Positions 8,712 to 20,335 are shown, numbered from the stretch's first letter. The stretch is 64,000 bases of DNA from Rhodoplanes sp. (GCF_013377085.1 NZ_JACAAX010000024.1:26231-90230), one strand, 5' to 3'. A program made the numbers and translations. The notes: a model not told the origin generated them from the sequence alone.

Positions 8712-8823
8712 ACAAAGTCCTCCCTGAGGGCCCGGGTCGCGCTGAGCGTGTGCGGACCCTTGTTGGGTTCGTCGATATCGGGAGGCGGCGGGGGATTCAA
8801 CCGGAATCGCGCTGCGACCTCTC

Positions 8824-8926
8824 CGTCATTCCGGGGCGCCGCGCAGCGGCGAGCCCGGAATCCATAAACACAGGCCGGGGTTATGGATTCCGGACAGCCG
8901 AGCTCCGCTCGGCTTCCGGAATGACG
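8824..8926. repeat. Family A intergenic hairpin repeat, copy 2
   Basis: CGTCATTCCGGGGCGCCGCG at the left and GGCTTCCGGAATGACG at the right are complementary ends. The interior has GGAATCCATAA and TTATGGATTCCGG arms. The small hairpin GCCGAGCTCCGCTCGGC differs from other copies by compensated changes, as expected for conserved folding. Confidence 0.85.
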
Positions 8927-8944
8927 AAGACTGCGAACTCCATG

Positions 8945-8970
8945 AAAAAGGGCCGCCTCGCGGCAGCCCT
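8945..8970 (-). terminator. Rho-independent terminator of ilvC
   Basis: On the minus strand the sequence is AGGGCTGCCGCGAGGCGGCC followed by CTTTTT: a GC-rich stem with a short loop and a T run. It starts 45 bp after the ilvC stop codon. Confidence 0.8.
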
Positions 8971-9014
8971 TGTCCAAGAACAGGATCGGACGCGTCCGGT
9001 CCAGGCGAGCCTGG

Positions 9015-10118
<1,104 letters not shown>

Positions 10119-10164
10119 TTAAGAGGTACATGGAGCCGGGACAAGCCCGGTTCCGGCGGAAGTA

Positions 10165-10548
10165 CTATGCCGATGCGTCCGGAATGGACGGCGAAGGGCC
10201 GGACGCGATCGGGACGCTGTCGAGGCCGAGGAGCGCGACCAGCACTCCGCGGACGTCGAGCAGGACGCGATCGGGAACGTGCTCGATGACGCCGAACACG
10301 CGGTGCTCCCGGTCGACGGTCCGGATCTGATCGACCAGAACCACACCCCTGGTTTCCAACCCTTCCGGCAGCGGGACATTGAAGCTCCACGGCTTCGCCC
10401 GCGACGTGATCGGACAGACGACCGACCGGCGGGAAATCTCGTGGTAGGCGCGATCGCTCAGCACCAGCGCCGGACGACGCCCGGCCTGCTCGGTGCCGAG
10501 AACGGGATCGAGCTCGACCCAGACAATGTCACCGCTTTCGGGAAGCAT
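10165..10548 (-). CDS. MazF/PemK-family endoribonuclease toxin
   Basis: 127 residues. The N-terminus SGDIVWVELDPVLGTEQAGRRPALVLSD is the MazF/PemK signature (GDIVW-x-x-x-x-P... G-x-E-x-x-G-x-RP-x-x-V-x-S), and VVCPITSRAK and GVVLVDQIRTVD follow in the expected order. Toxins of this family cut mRNA at short motifs and arrest growth unless bound by the antitoxin. The start lies within the last codons of the upstream antitoxin gene (20-bp overlap), the usual type II arrangement. Key residues appear intact, so the toxin is probably functional. Its position between ilvH and ilvC is unusual. Confidence 0.93.
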   Translation of the reverse strand: MLPESGDIVWVELDPVLGTEQAGRRPALVLSDRAYHEISRRSVVCPITSRAKPWSFNVPLPEGLETRGVVLVDQIRTVDREHRVFGVIEHVPDRVLLDVRGVLVALLGLDSVPIASGPSPSIPDASA

Positions 10549-10864
10549 CTTTTCTCGTCAGGTCCTCGAACGTGATCTCGCCGCGCGAATACGCATCCTC
10601 GGGCAGAATCTCCGAGCCGCGATCCGGCCCCCAGTCGACGGTCGGCGGCTCGTTCTCCGGTCCGAGCCGCTTTGCCTCGGCGACTAGATCGGCGAGCCGG
10701 TAGCGCGTGTAGGCGACCGGCGCGACCGAAGGCTTCAGCCGCAGCTCGCGCCCCTCGACCACCACGTCCACCTCGCTGCCCTCGGACAACCCCGCCGCCT
10801 CGGCTGCCGCCTTGGGCAGCCGGACCCCGAGACTGTTGCCCCATTTCGAGACCTTGACCTTCAT
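10529..10864 (-). CDS. MazE/AbrB-family antitoxin
   Basis: 111 residues. The N-terminal 45 residues form a SpoVT/AbrB-type DNA-binding domain (VKVSKWGNSLGVRLPKAAAE, then GSEVDVVVEGRELRLKP). The C-terminal half, rich in acidic residues (PTVDWGPDRGSEILPED, GEITFEDLT), would wrap the toxin. It is the first gene of the pair and overlaps the MazF-like gene by 20 bp. The AbrB domain normally binds the pair's own promoter for autoregulation. The C-terminal region is longer than in classical MazE. Confidence 0.92.
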   Translation of the reverse strand: MKVKVSKWGNSLGVRLPKAAAEAAGLSEGSEVDVVVEGRELRLKPSVAPVAYTRYRLADLVAEAKRLGPENEPPTVDWGPDRGSEILPEDAYSRGEITFEDLTRKDASRKR

Positions 10865-10922
10865 GGCATCCTCTTCGGATACACAATGTATATCCGAGAT
10901 CGAGGGGCGTCCACCTCACCGC

Positions 10923-11027
10923 CGTCGTTCCGGGACGGCCCGAAGGGCCGGGCCCGGAACCCATAATCCCTGTCGGTGGGCATGGATTCCGGGCTCGCGG
11001 GCTTTCAGCCCGCGCCCCGGAATGACC
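10923..11027. repeat. Family A intergenic hairpin repeat, copy 3
   Basis: CGTCGTTCCGGGACGGCCCG to GCCCCGGAATGACC, with GGAACCCATAATCCC and CATGGATTCCGGG arms. The CGCGGGCTTTCAGCCCGCG hairpin is a covarying version of that in copy 1. It fills the gap between the antitoxin start and the ilvH stop. Confidence 0.85.
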
Positions 11028-11033
11028 GGAGGC

Positions 11034-11603
11034 TCACATCCCCTCCGGCCCCCGCGCGATGGCGACGATGCCGGTGCGGGAGACCTCGACGAGGCCGAGC
11101 GGCAGCATCAGGCTGACGAACTGGTCGATCTTGTCGGCCGCGCCGGTGATCTCGAAGACGAAGCTCTCGACGGTCGCGTCGATCACCCGGGCCCGGAACG
11201 CGTCGGCGAGGCGCAGCGCCTCGACCCGGTGGTCGCCCTTGCCGCGCACCTTCACCATGGCGAGCTCGCGCTCGATCGAGCGGCCCATCACGGTCATGTC
11301 GACCACCCGGTGCACCGGCACCATGCGGTCGAGCTGGTTCATGATCTGCTCGATCACCATCGGCGTGCCCCGCGTCACCACGGTGATGCGGGACAGATGC
11401 TTCTGGTGCTCGGTCTCCGACACCGTCAGGCTCTCGATGTTGTAGCCGCGGCCGGAGAACAGGCCGATCACGCGGGCCAGCACGCCCGGCTCGTTGTCGA
11501 CGATGACGGAGAGCGTGTGGATCTCGATCGCCTGGGCAATGCCGGCGGAGGGATAATGCGACGTGCTGGTCGGCGTGCTCATGGTCGGACTCGTGGACAT
11601 CAT
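11034..11603 (-). CDS. ilvH: Acetolactate synthase small (regulatory) subunit
   Basis: 189 residues from the chosen ATG at 11603. An ATG at 11582 and an upstream alternative start are also possible because no strong ribosome site marks the start. After a Ser/Thr-rich N-terminus comes an ACT domain (IEIHTLSVIVDNEPGVLARV, GLFSGRGYNIESLTVS), then the C-terminal domain (VEALRLADAFRARVIDATVE). The subunit binds valine and controls the catalytic subunit in the first shared step of branched-chain amino acid synthesis. It lies 76 bp downstream of ilvB, with a perfect 20-bp palindrome between them. Confidence 0.95.
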   Translation of the reverse strand: MMSTSPTMSTPTSTSHYPSAGIAQAIEIHTLSVIVDNEPGVLARVIGLFSGRGYNIESLTVSETEHQKHLSRITVVTRGTPMVIEQIMNQLDRMVPVHRVVDMTVMGRSIERELAMVKVRGKGDHRVEALRLADAFRARVIDATVESFVFEITGAADKIDQFVSLMLPLGLVEVSRTGIVAIARGPEGM

Positions 11604-11643
11604 CTGAAAAAGGCCCCTGCCCCGAATAAATAATCCGCTCGTC

Positions 11644-11663
11644 CCTCTCCCGATCGGGAGAGG
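11644..11663. repeat. Perfect 20-bp palindrome between ilvB and ilvH
   Basis: CCTCTCCCGATCGGGAGAGG is a perfect inverted repeat just after the ilvB stop. There is no T run, so it is not an obvious terminator; a hairpin that adjusts the ilvB:ilvH mRNA ratio is possible. A related hairpin, CCTCTCCC-GGA-GGGAGAGG, occurs at 34512. Confidence 0.75.
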
Positions 11664-11679
11664 ACCGTGTCGCATGTCG

Positions 11680-13440
11680 CTAGACCATCATCCGGCCTTC
11701 CTCGGTGACCGCCTCGTCGAGCTTCTCGGCGGCGTCACCCAGGATCATCTCGTTGTGGGCGCGACCCGACGGGATCATCGGGAAGCAGTTCTCGGCCGGA
11801 TCGACGACGCAGTCGAACAGCACCGGCTTGTCGACCGCGATCATCTCGCGGATGGCGTCGTCGAGGTCGCCCGGCTTGCTGCAGCGAATGCCGACGCCGT
11901 GATACGCGTCGGCGAGCTTGACGAAGTCCGGCAGCGCCTCCGAGTAGCTCTGCGAGTACCGCCCGCCGTGCAGCAGCTCCTGCCACTGCCGCACCATCCC
12001 CATGTACTGGTTGTTGAGGATGAAGATCTTGATCGGCAGCCGATACTGCGCGGCGGTCGCCATCTCCTGCATGGTCATCTGCACCGACGCCTCGCCGGCG
12101 ATGTCGATCACCAGCGAGCCCGGATGGGCGAGCTGCACACCCACGGCGGCCGGCAGGCCGTAGCCCATGGTGCCGAGGCCGCCGGACGTCATCCAGCGGT
12201 TCGGCTCCTGGAAGCCGTAGAACTGCGCGGCCCACATCTGGTGCTGGCCGACCTCGGTGGTGATGTAGGTGTCGCGGTCCTTGGTCAGCTCGTAGAGTCG
12301 CTGGATCGCGTATTGCGGCTTGATCACCTCGGTCGACGCCTTGTAGGCGAGGCTCTTGCGGGACCGCCAGTGGTCGATCTTCTTCCACCAGCTCTTGTGC
12401 GCCGCGCCGTGCACGTCGCCGGGCTGGGCCTTCCACAGCCGCAGCATCTCCTCCAGCACGTTCGCGCAGTCGCCCAGGATCGGCACGTCGACCTTGACGT
12501 TCTTGTTGATCGACGAGGGATCGATGTCGACATGGATCTTGCGCGAGCCCGGCGCGAAGGCGTCGAGCCGGCCGGTGATGCGGTCGTCGAAGCGCGCCCC
12601 GATGCAGATCATCACGTCGCATTCGTGCATCGTGAAGTTCGCCTCGTAGGTGCCGTGCATGCCGAGCATGCCCAGCCATTGCGGGTCGGCGGCCGGATAG
12701 GCGCCGAGCCCCATCAGGGTCGAGGTGATCGGGAAGCCGGTGGCGCGCACGAGCTCGCGCAGCAGCGCGGTGGCACGGAGGCCCGAATTGATCACGCCGC
12801 CGCCCGTGTAGAACACCGGGCGCTTGGCCGTGCGCATCAGCGCCACCGCCTCCTCGATGCGCCCGGGGTCGCCCTTCATCTTCGGCACGTAGCCGCGATG
12901 CGCGAAGGTCTTCGGCCGGGTGTAGGTGCCGGAGGCGAACTGGATGTCCTTGGGCACGTCGATGACGACCGGGCCGGGCCGGCCGCTCGCGGCGATGTGG
13001 AAGGCCTCGTGCAGCACCCGCGGCAGATCCTCGATGCTCTTCACCAGGGTGTTGTACTTGGTGCACGGCCTCGTGATGCCGACCGTGTCGCACTCCTGGA
13101 AGGCGTCGTTGCCGATCAGATGGGTCGGCACCTGGCCGGTGATGCAGACGATCGGGATCGAATCGCACATCGCGTCGGCCAGGCCCGTGACGGCGTTGGT
13201 GGCGCCGGGGCCCGAGGTCACCAGGACACAGCCGACCTTGCCGGTCGAGCGGGCGTAGCCCTCGGCCGCATGCACGGCGCCCTGCTCGTGCCGCACCAGG
13301 ATGTGCCGGACCTTGTCCTGATGGAACAGCGCGTCGTAGATCGGAAGCACCGCGCCGCCCGGATAGCCGAAGATGTGCTCGACCCCCTGGTCGATCAGCG
13401 CCTGGATGATCATCTCGGCGCCCGTCATCTCCTTCGTCAT
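11680..13440 (-). CDS. ilvB: Acetolactate synthase large (catalytic) subunit
   Basis: 586 residues, ThDP-dependent. It makes acetolactate or acetohydroxybutyrate from pyruvate. Motifs in order: FGYPGGAVLPIYDALF, the catalytic glutamate in VRHEQGAVHAAEGYAR, the FAD-binding middle domain, and the ThDP/Mg site IAGEASVQMTMQE ... FILNNQYMGM. The site reads GEAS where many enzymes have GDGS; the variant is common in alphaproteobacteria. The ATG at 13440 follows GGAGAGATCG; an in-frame extension further upstream would run into the attenuator and is rejected. Expression is probably controlled by the leader peptide and terminator immediately upstream. Often called ilvI in related genomes. Confidence 0.97.
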   Translation of the reverse strand: MTKEMTGAEMIIQALIDQGVEHIFGYPGGAVLPIYDALFHQDKVRHILVRHEQGAVHAAEGYARSTGKVGCVLVTSGPGATNAVTGLADAMCDSIPIVCITGQVPTHLIGNDAFQECDTVGITRPCTKYNTLVKSIEDLPRVLHEAFHIAASGRPGPVVIDVPKDIQFASGTYTRPKTFAHRGYVPKMKGDPGRIEEAVALMRTAKRPVFYTGGGVINSGLRATALLRELVRATGFPITSTLMGLGAYPAADPQWLGMLGMHGTYEANFTMHECDVMICIGARFDDRITGRLDAFAPGSRKIHVDIDPSSINKNVKVDVPILGDCANVLEEMLRLWKAQPGDVHGAAHKSWWKKIDHWRSRKSLAYKASTEVIKPQYAIQRLYELTKDRDTYITTEVGQHQMWAAQFYGFQEPNRWMTSGGLGTMGYGLPAAVGVQLAHPGSLVIDIAGEASVQMTMQEMATAAQYRLPIKIFILNNQYMGMVRQWQELLHGGRYSQSYSEALPDFVKLADAYHGVGIRCSKPGDLDDAIREMIAVDKPVLFDCVVDPAENCFPMIPSGRAHNEMILGDAAEKLDEAVTEEGRMMV

Positions 13441-13506
13441 CGATCTCTCCGCCTTGCTGTCTCGTTTCGGCGCAATGGCCGTCTTCGGGAACGTGTCTTC
13501 AGGAAT

Positions 13507-13530
13507 GAAAAAAGGGCCACCAGGGCCCCT
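13507..13530 (-). terminator. Transcription attenuator of ilvB
   Basis: On the minus strand AGGGGCCCTGGTGGCCC is followed by TTTTTT: a GC stem and T run 67 bp before the ilvB ATG and 30 bp after the leader-peptide stop. An alternative hairpin, GGATCGG-CCTGA-CCGATCC, at 13554-13572 spans the leader stop codon. The layout is that of ribosome-mediated attenuation. Confidence 0.85.
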
Positions 13531-13560
13531 TGCACAGCACGCCACCCCGGGCAGGATCGG

Positions 13561-13620
13561 TCAGGCCGATCCCCGGATGGCGCGCCGTCCTACGATGAGG
13601 CTCGCAATAATATTGCGCAT
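13561..13620 (-). CDS. ilv leader peptide (19 aa)
   Basis: A 20-codon reading frame, MRNIIASLIVGRRAIRGSA, has six Ile/Leu/Val residues, with I-I at positions 4-5 and L-I-V at 8-10. It lies 26 nt after the likely transcription start and is followed by a stop-codon hairpin and then the attenuator. By analogy with amino acid operon attenuation in proteobacteria, stalling at Ile/Leu/Val codons when the amino acids are scarce would favour readthrough into ilvB. A modest ribosome site (GGAAG) precedes the ATG. Confidence 0.85.
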   Translation of the reverse strand: MRNIIASLIVGRRAIRGSA

Positions 13621-13652
13621 CGACTTCCACTTTCGCTTCAAAAGTTGCCGGC

Positions 13653-13681
13653 CTTATAGAGGAGGCAGGATTCGGGGTCAA
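13653..13681 (-). promoter_or_regulatory. Promoter of the ilvB leader/operon
   Basis: On the minus strand TTGACC and TATAAG are separated by exactly 17 bp, close to the sigma-70 consensus. The start of transcription would fall near 13646, about 26 nt before the leader-peptide ATG. Confidence 0.75.
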
Positions 13682-13696
13682 GGCGGTCGCGCCCAA

Positions 13697-13719
13697 ATTC
13701 TGCAGCTTCGCTGCAGAAT
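13697..13719 (-). terminator. Hairpin downstream of the autotransporter gene
   Basis: ATTCTGCAGC-TTC-GCTGCAGAAT is a perfect 10-bp stem. On the minus strand it is followed only by TTTGGG, so it is a weak terminator candidate for the gene ending at 13776. It lies just upstream of the ilvB promoter and would shield it from read-through. Confidence 0.5.
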
Positions 13720-13775
13720 CAATGGGCTTTCGAGGCCTCGTTGTTCAGGCCGAGGACGCTCCGCACGCGGGGCGC

Positions 13776-15785
13776 CTAGAAGGCGACCCTGATGCCGCCG
13801 CTGACGCCGAAGTCGTTGCCGCCCTCGCGGCCGAACGTGGTGGCCGCGTTGACGGTGGCGCTGACATTGCCGGCCACGATGGCGGCGACGCCGCCGGCGA
13901 CCTTGCCGTAGGTCCGGCCGCTGGCGTCGGGAACCGGGGTGAGCACCGGGAGCAGCGGTGCCGTCACCTGGGTGGTGGTCACGACCCGGCCGGAGCCGAG
14001 GAAATCGTGCTCGGCCGTGACGTTGACGAAGGGATTGTAGACTCCGGTGCTCAGCAGGACCGGAAGGCGCACCTGCAGGCCGGCCCCGCCGGTCAGATTG
14101 TCGAGCGCCTGCCGGTCGACCATCATGGTGAGCAGGCTGTCGCCGGTTTCCGTATAGGCGTGGATGTTGGCGTGCGTGTAGGCGAGGCTGGCGATCGGCC
14201 CGGCGCGGAACAGCCCGACATCAGTCAACCACCCGCCCTTGGCGGCGGCCGTGAAGGTGTCGGCGCTGGTGCCGCCGTGAACGGTGTCGATCACGCCGTT
14301 GCGAACGAGCGCAAAATCCTGGCGACCATAGGCGAGGAGGCCGTCGGCGAACCAGTTCATGTCGGTGTACGAGGCGTAACCGGCGAACTGATAGGCATTG
14401 ATGTTGTTGCGGGCGTTCTGAACGCTGAGATCGACGTGGGGCTCGGAATAGCCGAACACGGCGCCGAGCCGCACCGTCGGATCGAGCCGATACTCGACCC
14501 CGAGCGTGCCGCCGACGGCGTGGAGGTCATAGCCGGCGGCATAGAACTGCCGGTCCTGGGTGCCGCCGCTGTACCCGACCTCGCTGAACATCGACCACCG
14601 GCTGCCCGGCGCGATCGGCACCGGCCCCTTGATCGGCATCGCCTTGGTCGGCGCATGGGCCATCGCCATCGCGGAGCCGATCCCGTACGGCTGGAAGGTC
14701 CGATAGGCGTCGAGGCGCCCGAACACCGAGGTGGCGAACCCCGACGCGACGCTGGTGGTGATGCGGCCCTGCGGCACCACGGTGGTCGGCGCGTCGATCT
14801 GGTTCGCCATGTAGGTCGCGATCAGCGCCATCGCGGCGGCGGTCGGATGGACCGAGTTCTGGTAGAAGCAGCCCACCTTGTTCACGACGACGCTGCCGGG
14901 CGTCACGCCGGGCGTGCCACTTCCCGCCTCGCAATTGGTGGCGCTGGTGAAACCGTACATCCCGGGATTGTTGGCGACGCGTTCCTGCAGAACGCCGAAG
15001 TCGAACATGAAGATGCGAACGCCTGCCAGCGCCAGAGGCCGCAGCATGAGCTGGGTCTGTTCGAGATAGGTGTTCGCCCAGGCGTCCCGCTGTGTGGTCG
15101 ACAACGCCGTGCCATTGGGCGGTTCTGGAAACCATTTCGAGTTGCCGGTCCCGAGCCAGGCGATGTTGCGCGCGCCGGCCGCCACCAGTTGCTGCGCGCC
15201 ACCGGTGACGAAACCGTCGACCGCGATGCCGCCGAAGACCGCGTTCTGCGCCGCGAGGATCGCGCGGGCGTTGACGGTCGCGATCGAATCGGCACCGGTC
15301 ATGTACGACTCGTCGTTTCCACCGATCGACAGCACGATCAGGTCGCGCGCCGTGAACCGCGTGCCATTGACCGCCAATTGCCACAGTTCATAGGGAAAGC
15401 CGCCGAGAGGCGGATTGATAGGAGCGATACTGGACGGATCGCCGGCAATGGTGGGGAGCGCGACGAGGGTGTTGGTGTTGTCGGTTCGGGCACCGCCGAT
15501 CGCGTAGTTGGTCATCCCCGGCAGGCCGTAGATCGACTGCAGCGACTGCACGAAGGTCGTGCCGCCGGTGAACGAGCAATACGGGGCGTAGATGCAGGGC
15601 CGGTTTGCCAGGCGAAACGCGCCGCCAGGCGCACCGCCCGTATCCGCATAGCTGTCGCCGAAGCCGGTGATACTGGCGAATTGCGCCTGCGCCGGCAGTG
15701 CCGTGGCGGCCAAGGCAGCCGCGCCGGCGATCATCGCGGTACCACTCCTGAGCAGCGCGGAGCGCCGTCGCAGCCGGTCAGACAT
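13776..15785 (-). CDS. GDSL-family esterase autotransporter
   Basis: 669 residues. A basic N-terminus and hydrophobic core end in ALPAQAQ, a signal peptide. The passenger is a GDSL/SGNH lipase-esterase: FGDSYADTGG (nucleophile Ser near residue 45), a glycine block IGGARTDN, the Asn block IGGNDE and the late SVHPT with the catalytic His. From about residue 400 the alternating aromatic strands and the terminal Phe (GGIRVAF) mark an autotransporter beta-barrel. The enzyme would thus be displayed on or secreted across the outer membrane, like EstA of Pseudomonas. It stands alone upstream of the ilvB leader. The substrate is unknown. Confidence 0.93.
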   Translation of the reverse strand: MSDRLRRRSALLRSGTAMIAGAAALAATALPAQAQFASITGFGDSYADTGGAPGGAFRLANRPCIYAPYCSFTGGTTFVQSLQSIYGLPGMTNYAIGGARTDNTNTLVALPTIAGDPSSIAPINPPLGGFPYELWQLAVNGTRFTARDLIVLSIGGNDESYMTGADSIATVNARAILAAQNAVFGGIAVDGFVTGGAQQLVAAGARNIAWLGTGNSKWFPEPPNGTALSTTQRDAWANTYLEQTQLMLRPLALAGVRIFMFDFGVLQERVANNPGMYGFTSATNCEAGSGTPGVTPGSVVVNKVGCFYQNSVHPTAAAMALIATYMANQIDAPTTVVPQGRITTSVASGFATSVFGRLDAYRTFQPYGIGSAMAMAHAPTKAMPIKGPVPIAPGSRWSMFSEVGYSGGTQDRQFYAAGYDLHAVGGTLGVEYRLDPTVRLGAVFGYSEPHVDLSVQNARNNINAYQFAGYASYTDMNWFADGLLAYGRQDFALVRNGVIDTVHGGTSADTFTAAAKGGWLTDVGLFRAGPIASLAYTHANIHAYTETGDSLLTMMVDRQALDNLTGGAGLQVRLPVLLSTGVYNPFVNVTAEHDFLGSGRVVTTTQVTAPLLPVLTPVPDASGRTYGKVAGGVAAIVAGNVSATVNAATTFGREGGNDFGVSGGIRVAF

Positions 15786-16139
15786 GGCGAATCACCTCGG
15801 CTCTCCAGTTGTTTGTGTTTGCCGCTCCGCGACAGAAACAAACAAGTGCGGGTCATTACGCCGGCCCCGTGAGGATCGCGACGGTCAGGCGGGCTATCTG
15901 ACGGCGCGATCCGGCACTGCGGGATGTTTCGCGAGGTTTCTCGTCTGTTTTCGACGATGTCGATCGTCGCCGTTTCAAAAAACGCGCGCGGCCGTGACCA
16001 GCGCGCATCCCTCATAACGATCGGACGCGACGGTTTGCGATGACGCGTGGCCAAACGGCCACAGCCGAATCCGCCTTCTGCGGACCGTCTTCCGGAGCAC
16101 GGCCCGGCACACCTGGTCGCGAAACCGCAATAGGATCTA
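15786..16139. other. Intergenic region upstream of the autotransporter
   Basis: 354 bp. Two structures are visible: an imperfect inverted repeat TTGTTTGTGTTT / AAACAAACAA around 15809-15845 in the presumed 5' leader of the autotransporter, and a GTGGCC-AAAC-GGCCAC hairpin at 16047-16062, which could end the receiver gene transcript although it has no T run. No gene is supported. Confidence 0.6.
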
Positions 16140-16504
16140 CTAAATGTAACTGCTCACGACCGAGGCGAGCGTCATCGGGTCGAACGGCTTGGCGATGACG
16201 CCGGCGGCCCCGAGCGCAACGAGGCGCTCGAACTCGTAGGCCTGGGTGCGGGCCGTCATGAACAGGACCGGAATCGTTCTGGTGCGGGTGTCGTCGTGCA
16301 GGACCGCCAAGGTCGTCGGACCGTCCATGCCGGGCATCATGACGTCGAGCAGGATGAGATCCGGCACCCATGCGGCGGCGATCGCGGGCACCTCGCCGGC
16401 GGTCGCGCACGCCTTGACGTCGAGCGTGGGGTCCAGGCCGAGCGAGAGCGTGATGATCTCGCGAATGTCGGGATCGTCGTCGCAGAACAGGATTCGGCGG
16501 CGGG

Positions 16505-16508
<4 letters not shown>
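16140..16508 (-). CDS. Stand-alone receiver-domain response regulator
   Basis: 122 residues made of one receiver domain and nothing else. It has the acidic pocket ILFCDDDPDIRE, the phospho-acceptor Asp in LILLDVMMPGMDG, a Thr in PVLFMTARTQ and the Lys in IAKPFDP. The start overlaps the stop of the hybrid kinase by four bases (ATGA), so the two are coupled and this protein is the likely phosphorylation partner. With no output domain it should act by protein contact or as a phosphate relay or sink. A CheY-like role cannot be told from a relay role by sequence. Confidence 0.93.
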
Positions 16509-18868
<2,360 letters not shown>

Positions 18869-19030
18869 GCCGGCAGGCCGAGGCGGGGGATGAGGCGATA
18901 AGGAACGCTCTTACGAAGGCGCCGAAGTGGTTAACAACTCGGAAACGCATCCGAGCACCGGAATGATCTCGACCGTCGGAAACGTTCTGCGGACCCTGGC
19001 CGTCGCTCGATGAGGCAGCTCCCGCCGGTG

Positions 19031-20335
19031 TCAATCGACGAACTGAACGCCGAACTCGTTTCCGTGCTGCCAACGACACAACACATGCCGTCGTTCGCCC
19101 GTTGCCGGAAACAGCAGATCGAACCGTTCCGGCGCGATGAAATGGCCGCCGACGCGCAGCCGCGCCCCCTTCGACGAGATGTCGCGGACGGTGCAGTCGA
19201 TGGCCGAGCACATGTTCGGCAAGACGATCCGGCCCTGCTTGAACACGCGGTGGCGGCTCGTCGATCGGCGGTCGCCGGAGCGACAGACCGGGATATCGGC
19301 CCCCGCTCCGACACTCGCGGCCTCCGGGCGGACCGTCACCGGCATCGCCTCCGCGACGAGGTCGGCCGCGGTTGCCACGTCCACCCTGCGCGGATCCGCA
19401 GCGATGGCGTAGGCCTTTCCGCTCGTCCGTGCGTTCTCCAGGGCACTCTCGGCGGCAGCGAGAACCACGCCGATGTCGCGGCCGTTGAGAGGATAGATGG
19501 CGGCGCCGATCAGAGGGGTGATCCGGAATCCCATGGCGTCGAGGTTCACGTCCACGGCGAGATCCTGGGCGAGTTTGCGACAGGTGAGCTCGATCGTCTT
19601 GAACCGCACGTCGACGTCGGTCAGGGAGATGAACCGCGTGTCGTCGTAGCGGCCGCCGATATCGTAGGGGCCGAGCGATCCCTTCAGACGCGACACGAAG
19701 GCGCGCAACGCCCGGTCGGCAACGACCAACCCGAATTTCGCCCGAACAGCGTCGAGATCGTCGGGCGCGATCAGAATGATGGCGCAGCGCCCGTCGCGCT
19801 TGCTGCGGACGAGTCCCGCCAGCCGGTCGTCGATGGCGGCGCGGCTGTAAAGACCGGTCGCGTCGTCGAACTCGGACTTGCGCTTCAGCCGCGCGAGCTC
19901 GGCCTCGTGGGCGCAGGCCTGCGACCGCCGCTCGATCGCATTGTCGACCGCCTTGAACAACTCGTCCGATTTCAGGTTGTCCTTCAGCACATAGTCGCTG
20001 ATGCCGCCGCGAAACGCCTTGATGATCGTCCGCTCGTTCCGCTCGACCGTCAGCATCACGATCGGCGGGACGTTCCGCATCGTCTCCTTGATCCTGGCAT
20101 GGACGGCCAACCCGTTCTCGGAATCGAGGTTGTAGTCGAGAACGACACAGTCGACATCCTGGGTCGCAAGAATATCGAAGAGCTCCCGGCTGCAGGATGC
20201 TTCCTTGACCTGGCAGTTGTTGTTCTTGAACAAAATCGACAGGTACTGGCGGAAGATGTCGTCATCCTCGACGATGGCGACGACAGGGCTCTTCGTTGCG
20301 ATCCGACTCGCCGCATCGCTATGGATTGCGACCAT
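19031..20335 (-). CDS. REC - degenerate GGDEF - PilZ protein
   Basis: 434 residues from the ATG at 20335, which has GGAG at good spacing; an ATG at 20389 would add 18. Order: receiver domain (VAIVEDDD, acceptor Asp in CVVLDYNLDSENG), a GGDEF-fold domain (about 145-320) whose active site reads GGRYDDTRF instead of GG[DE]EF, so it is probably not a cyclase, and a C-terminal PilZ domain with RHRVFKQGRI and DISSKGARLRV, the c-di-GMP-binding motifs. It most likely reads out c-di-GMP under control of phosphorylation. It is divergent from the diguanylate cyclase gene at 20596. Confidence 0.9.
   Translation of the reverse strand: MVAIHSDAASRIATKSPVVAIVEDDDIFRQYLSILFKNNNCQVKEASCSRELFDILATQDVDCVVLDYNLDSENGLAVHARIKETMRNVPPIVMLTVERNERTIIKAFRGGISDYVLKDNLKSDELFKAVDNAIERRSQACAHEAELARLKRKSEFDDATGLYSRAAIDDRLAGLVRSKRDGRCAIILIAPDDLDAVRAKFGLVVADRALRAFVSRLKGSLGPYDIGGRYDDTRFISLTDVDVRFKTIELTCRKLAQDLAVDVNLDAMGFRITPLIGAAIYPLNGRDIGVVLAAAESALENARTSGKAYAIAADPRRVDVATAADLVAEAMPVTVRPEAASVGAGADIPVCRSGDRRSTSRHRVFKQGRIVLPNMCSAIDCTVRDISSKGARLRVGGHFIAPERFDLLFPATGERRHVLCRWQHGNEFGVQFVD

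Larger units (their letters stand above)
8712..9014. other. Intergenic region: family A repeat and ilvC terminator
   Basis: 303 bp. It contains a family A repeat (8824-8926) and the ilvC terminator (8945-8970). The promoter of the downstream binding-protein gene must lie between the repeat and 8711, but I see no clear -35/-10 pair. Confidence 0.7.
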
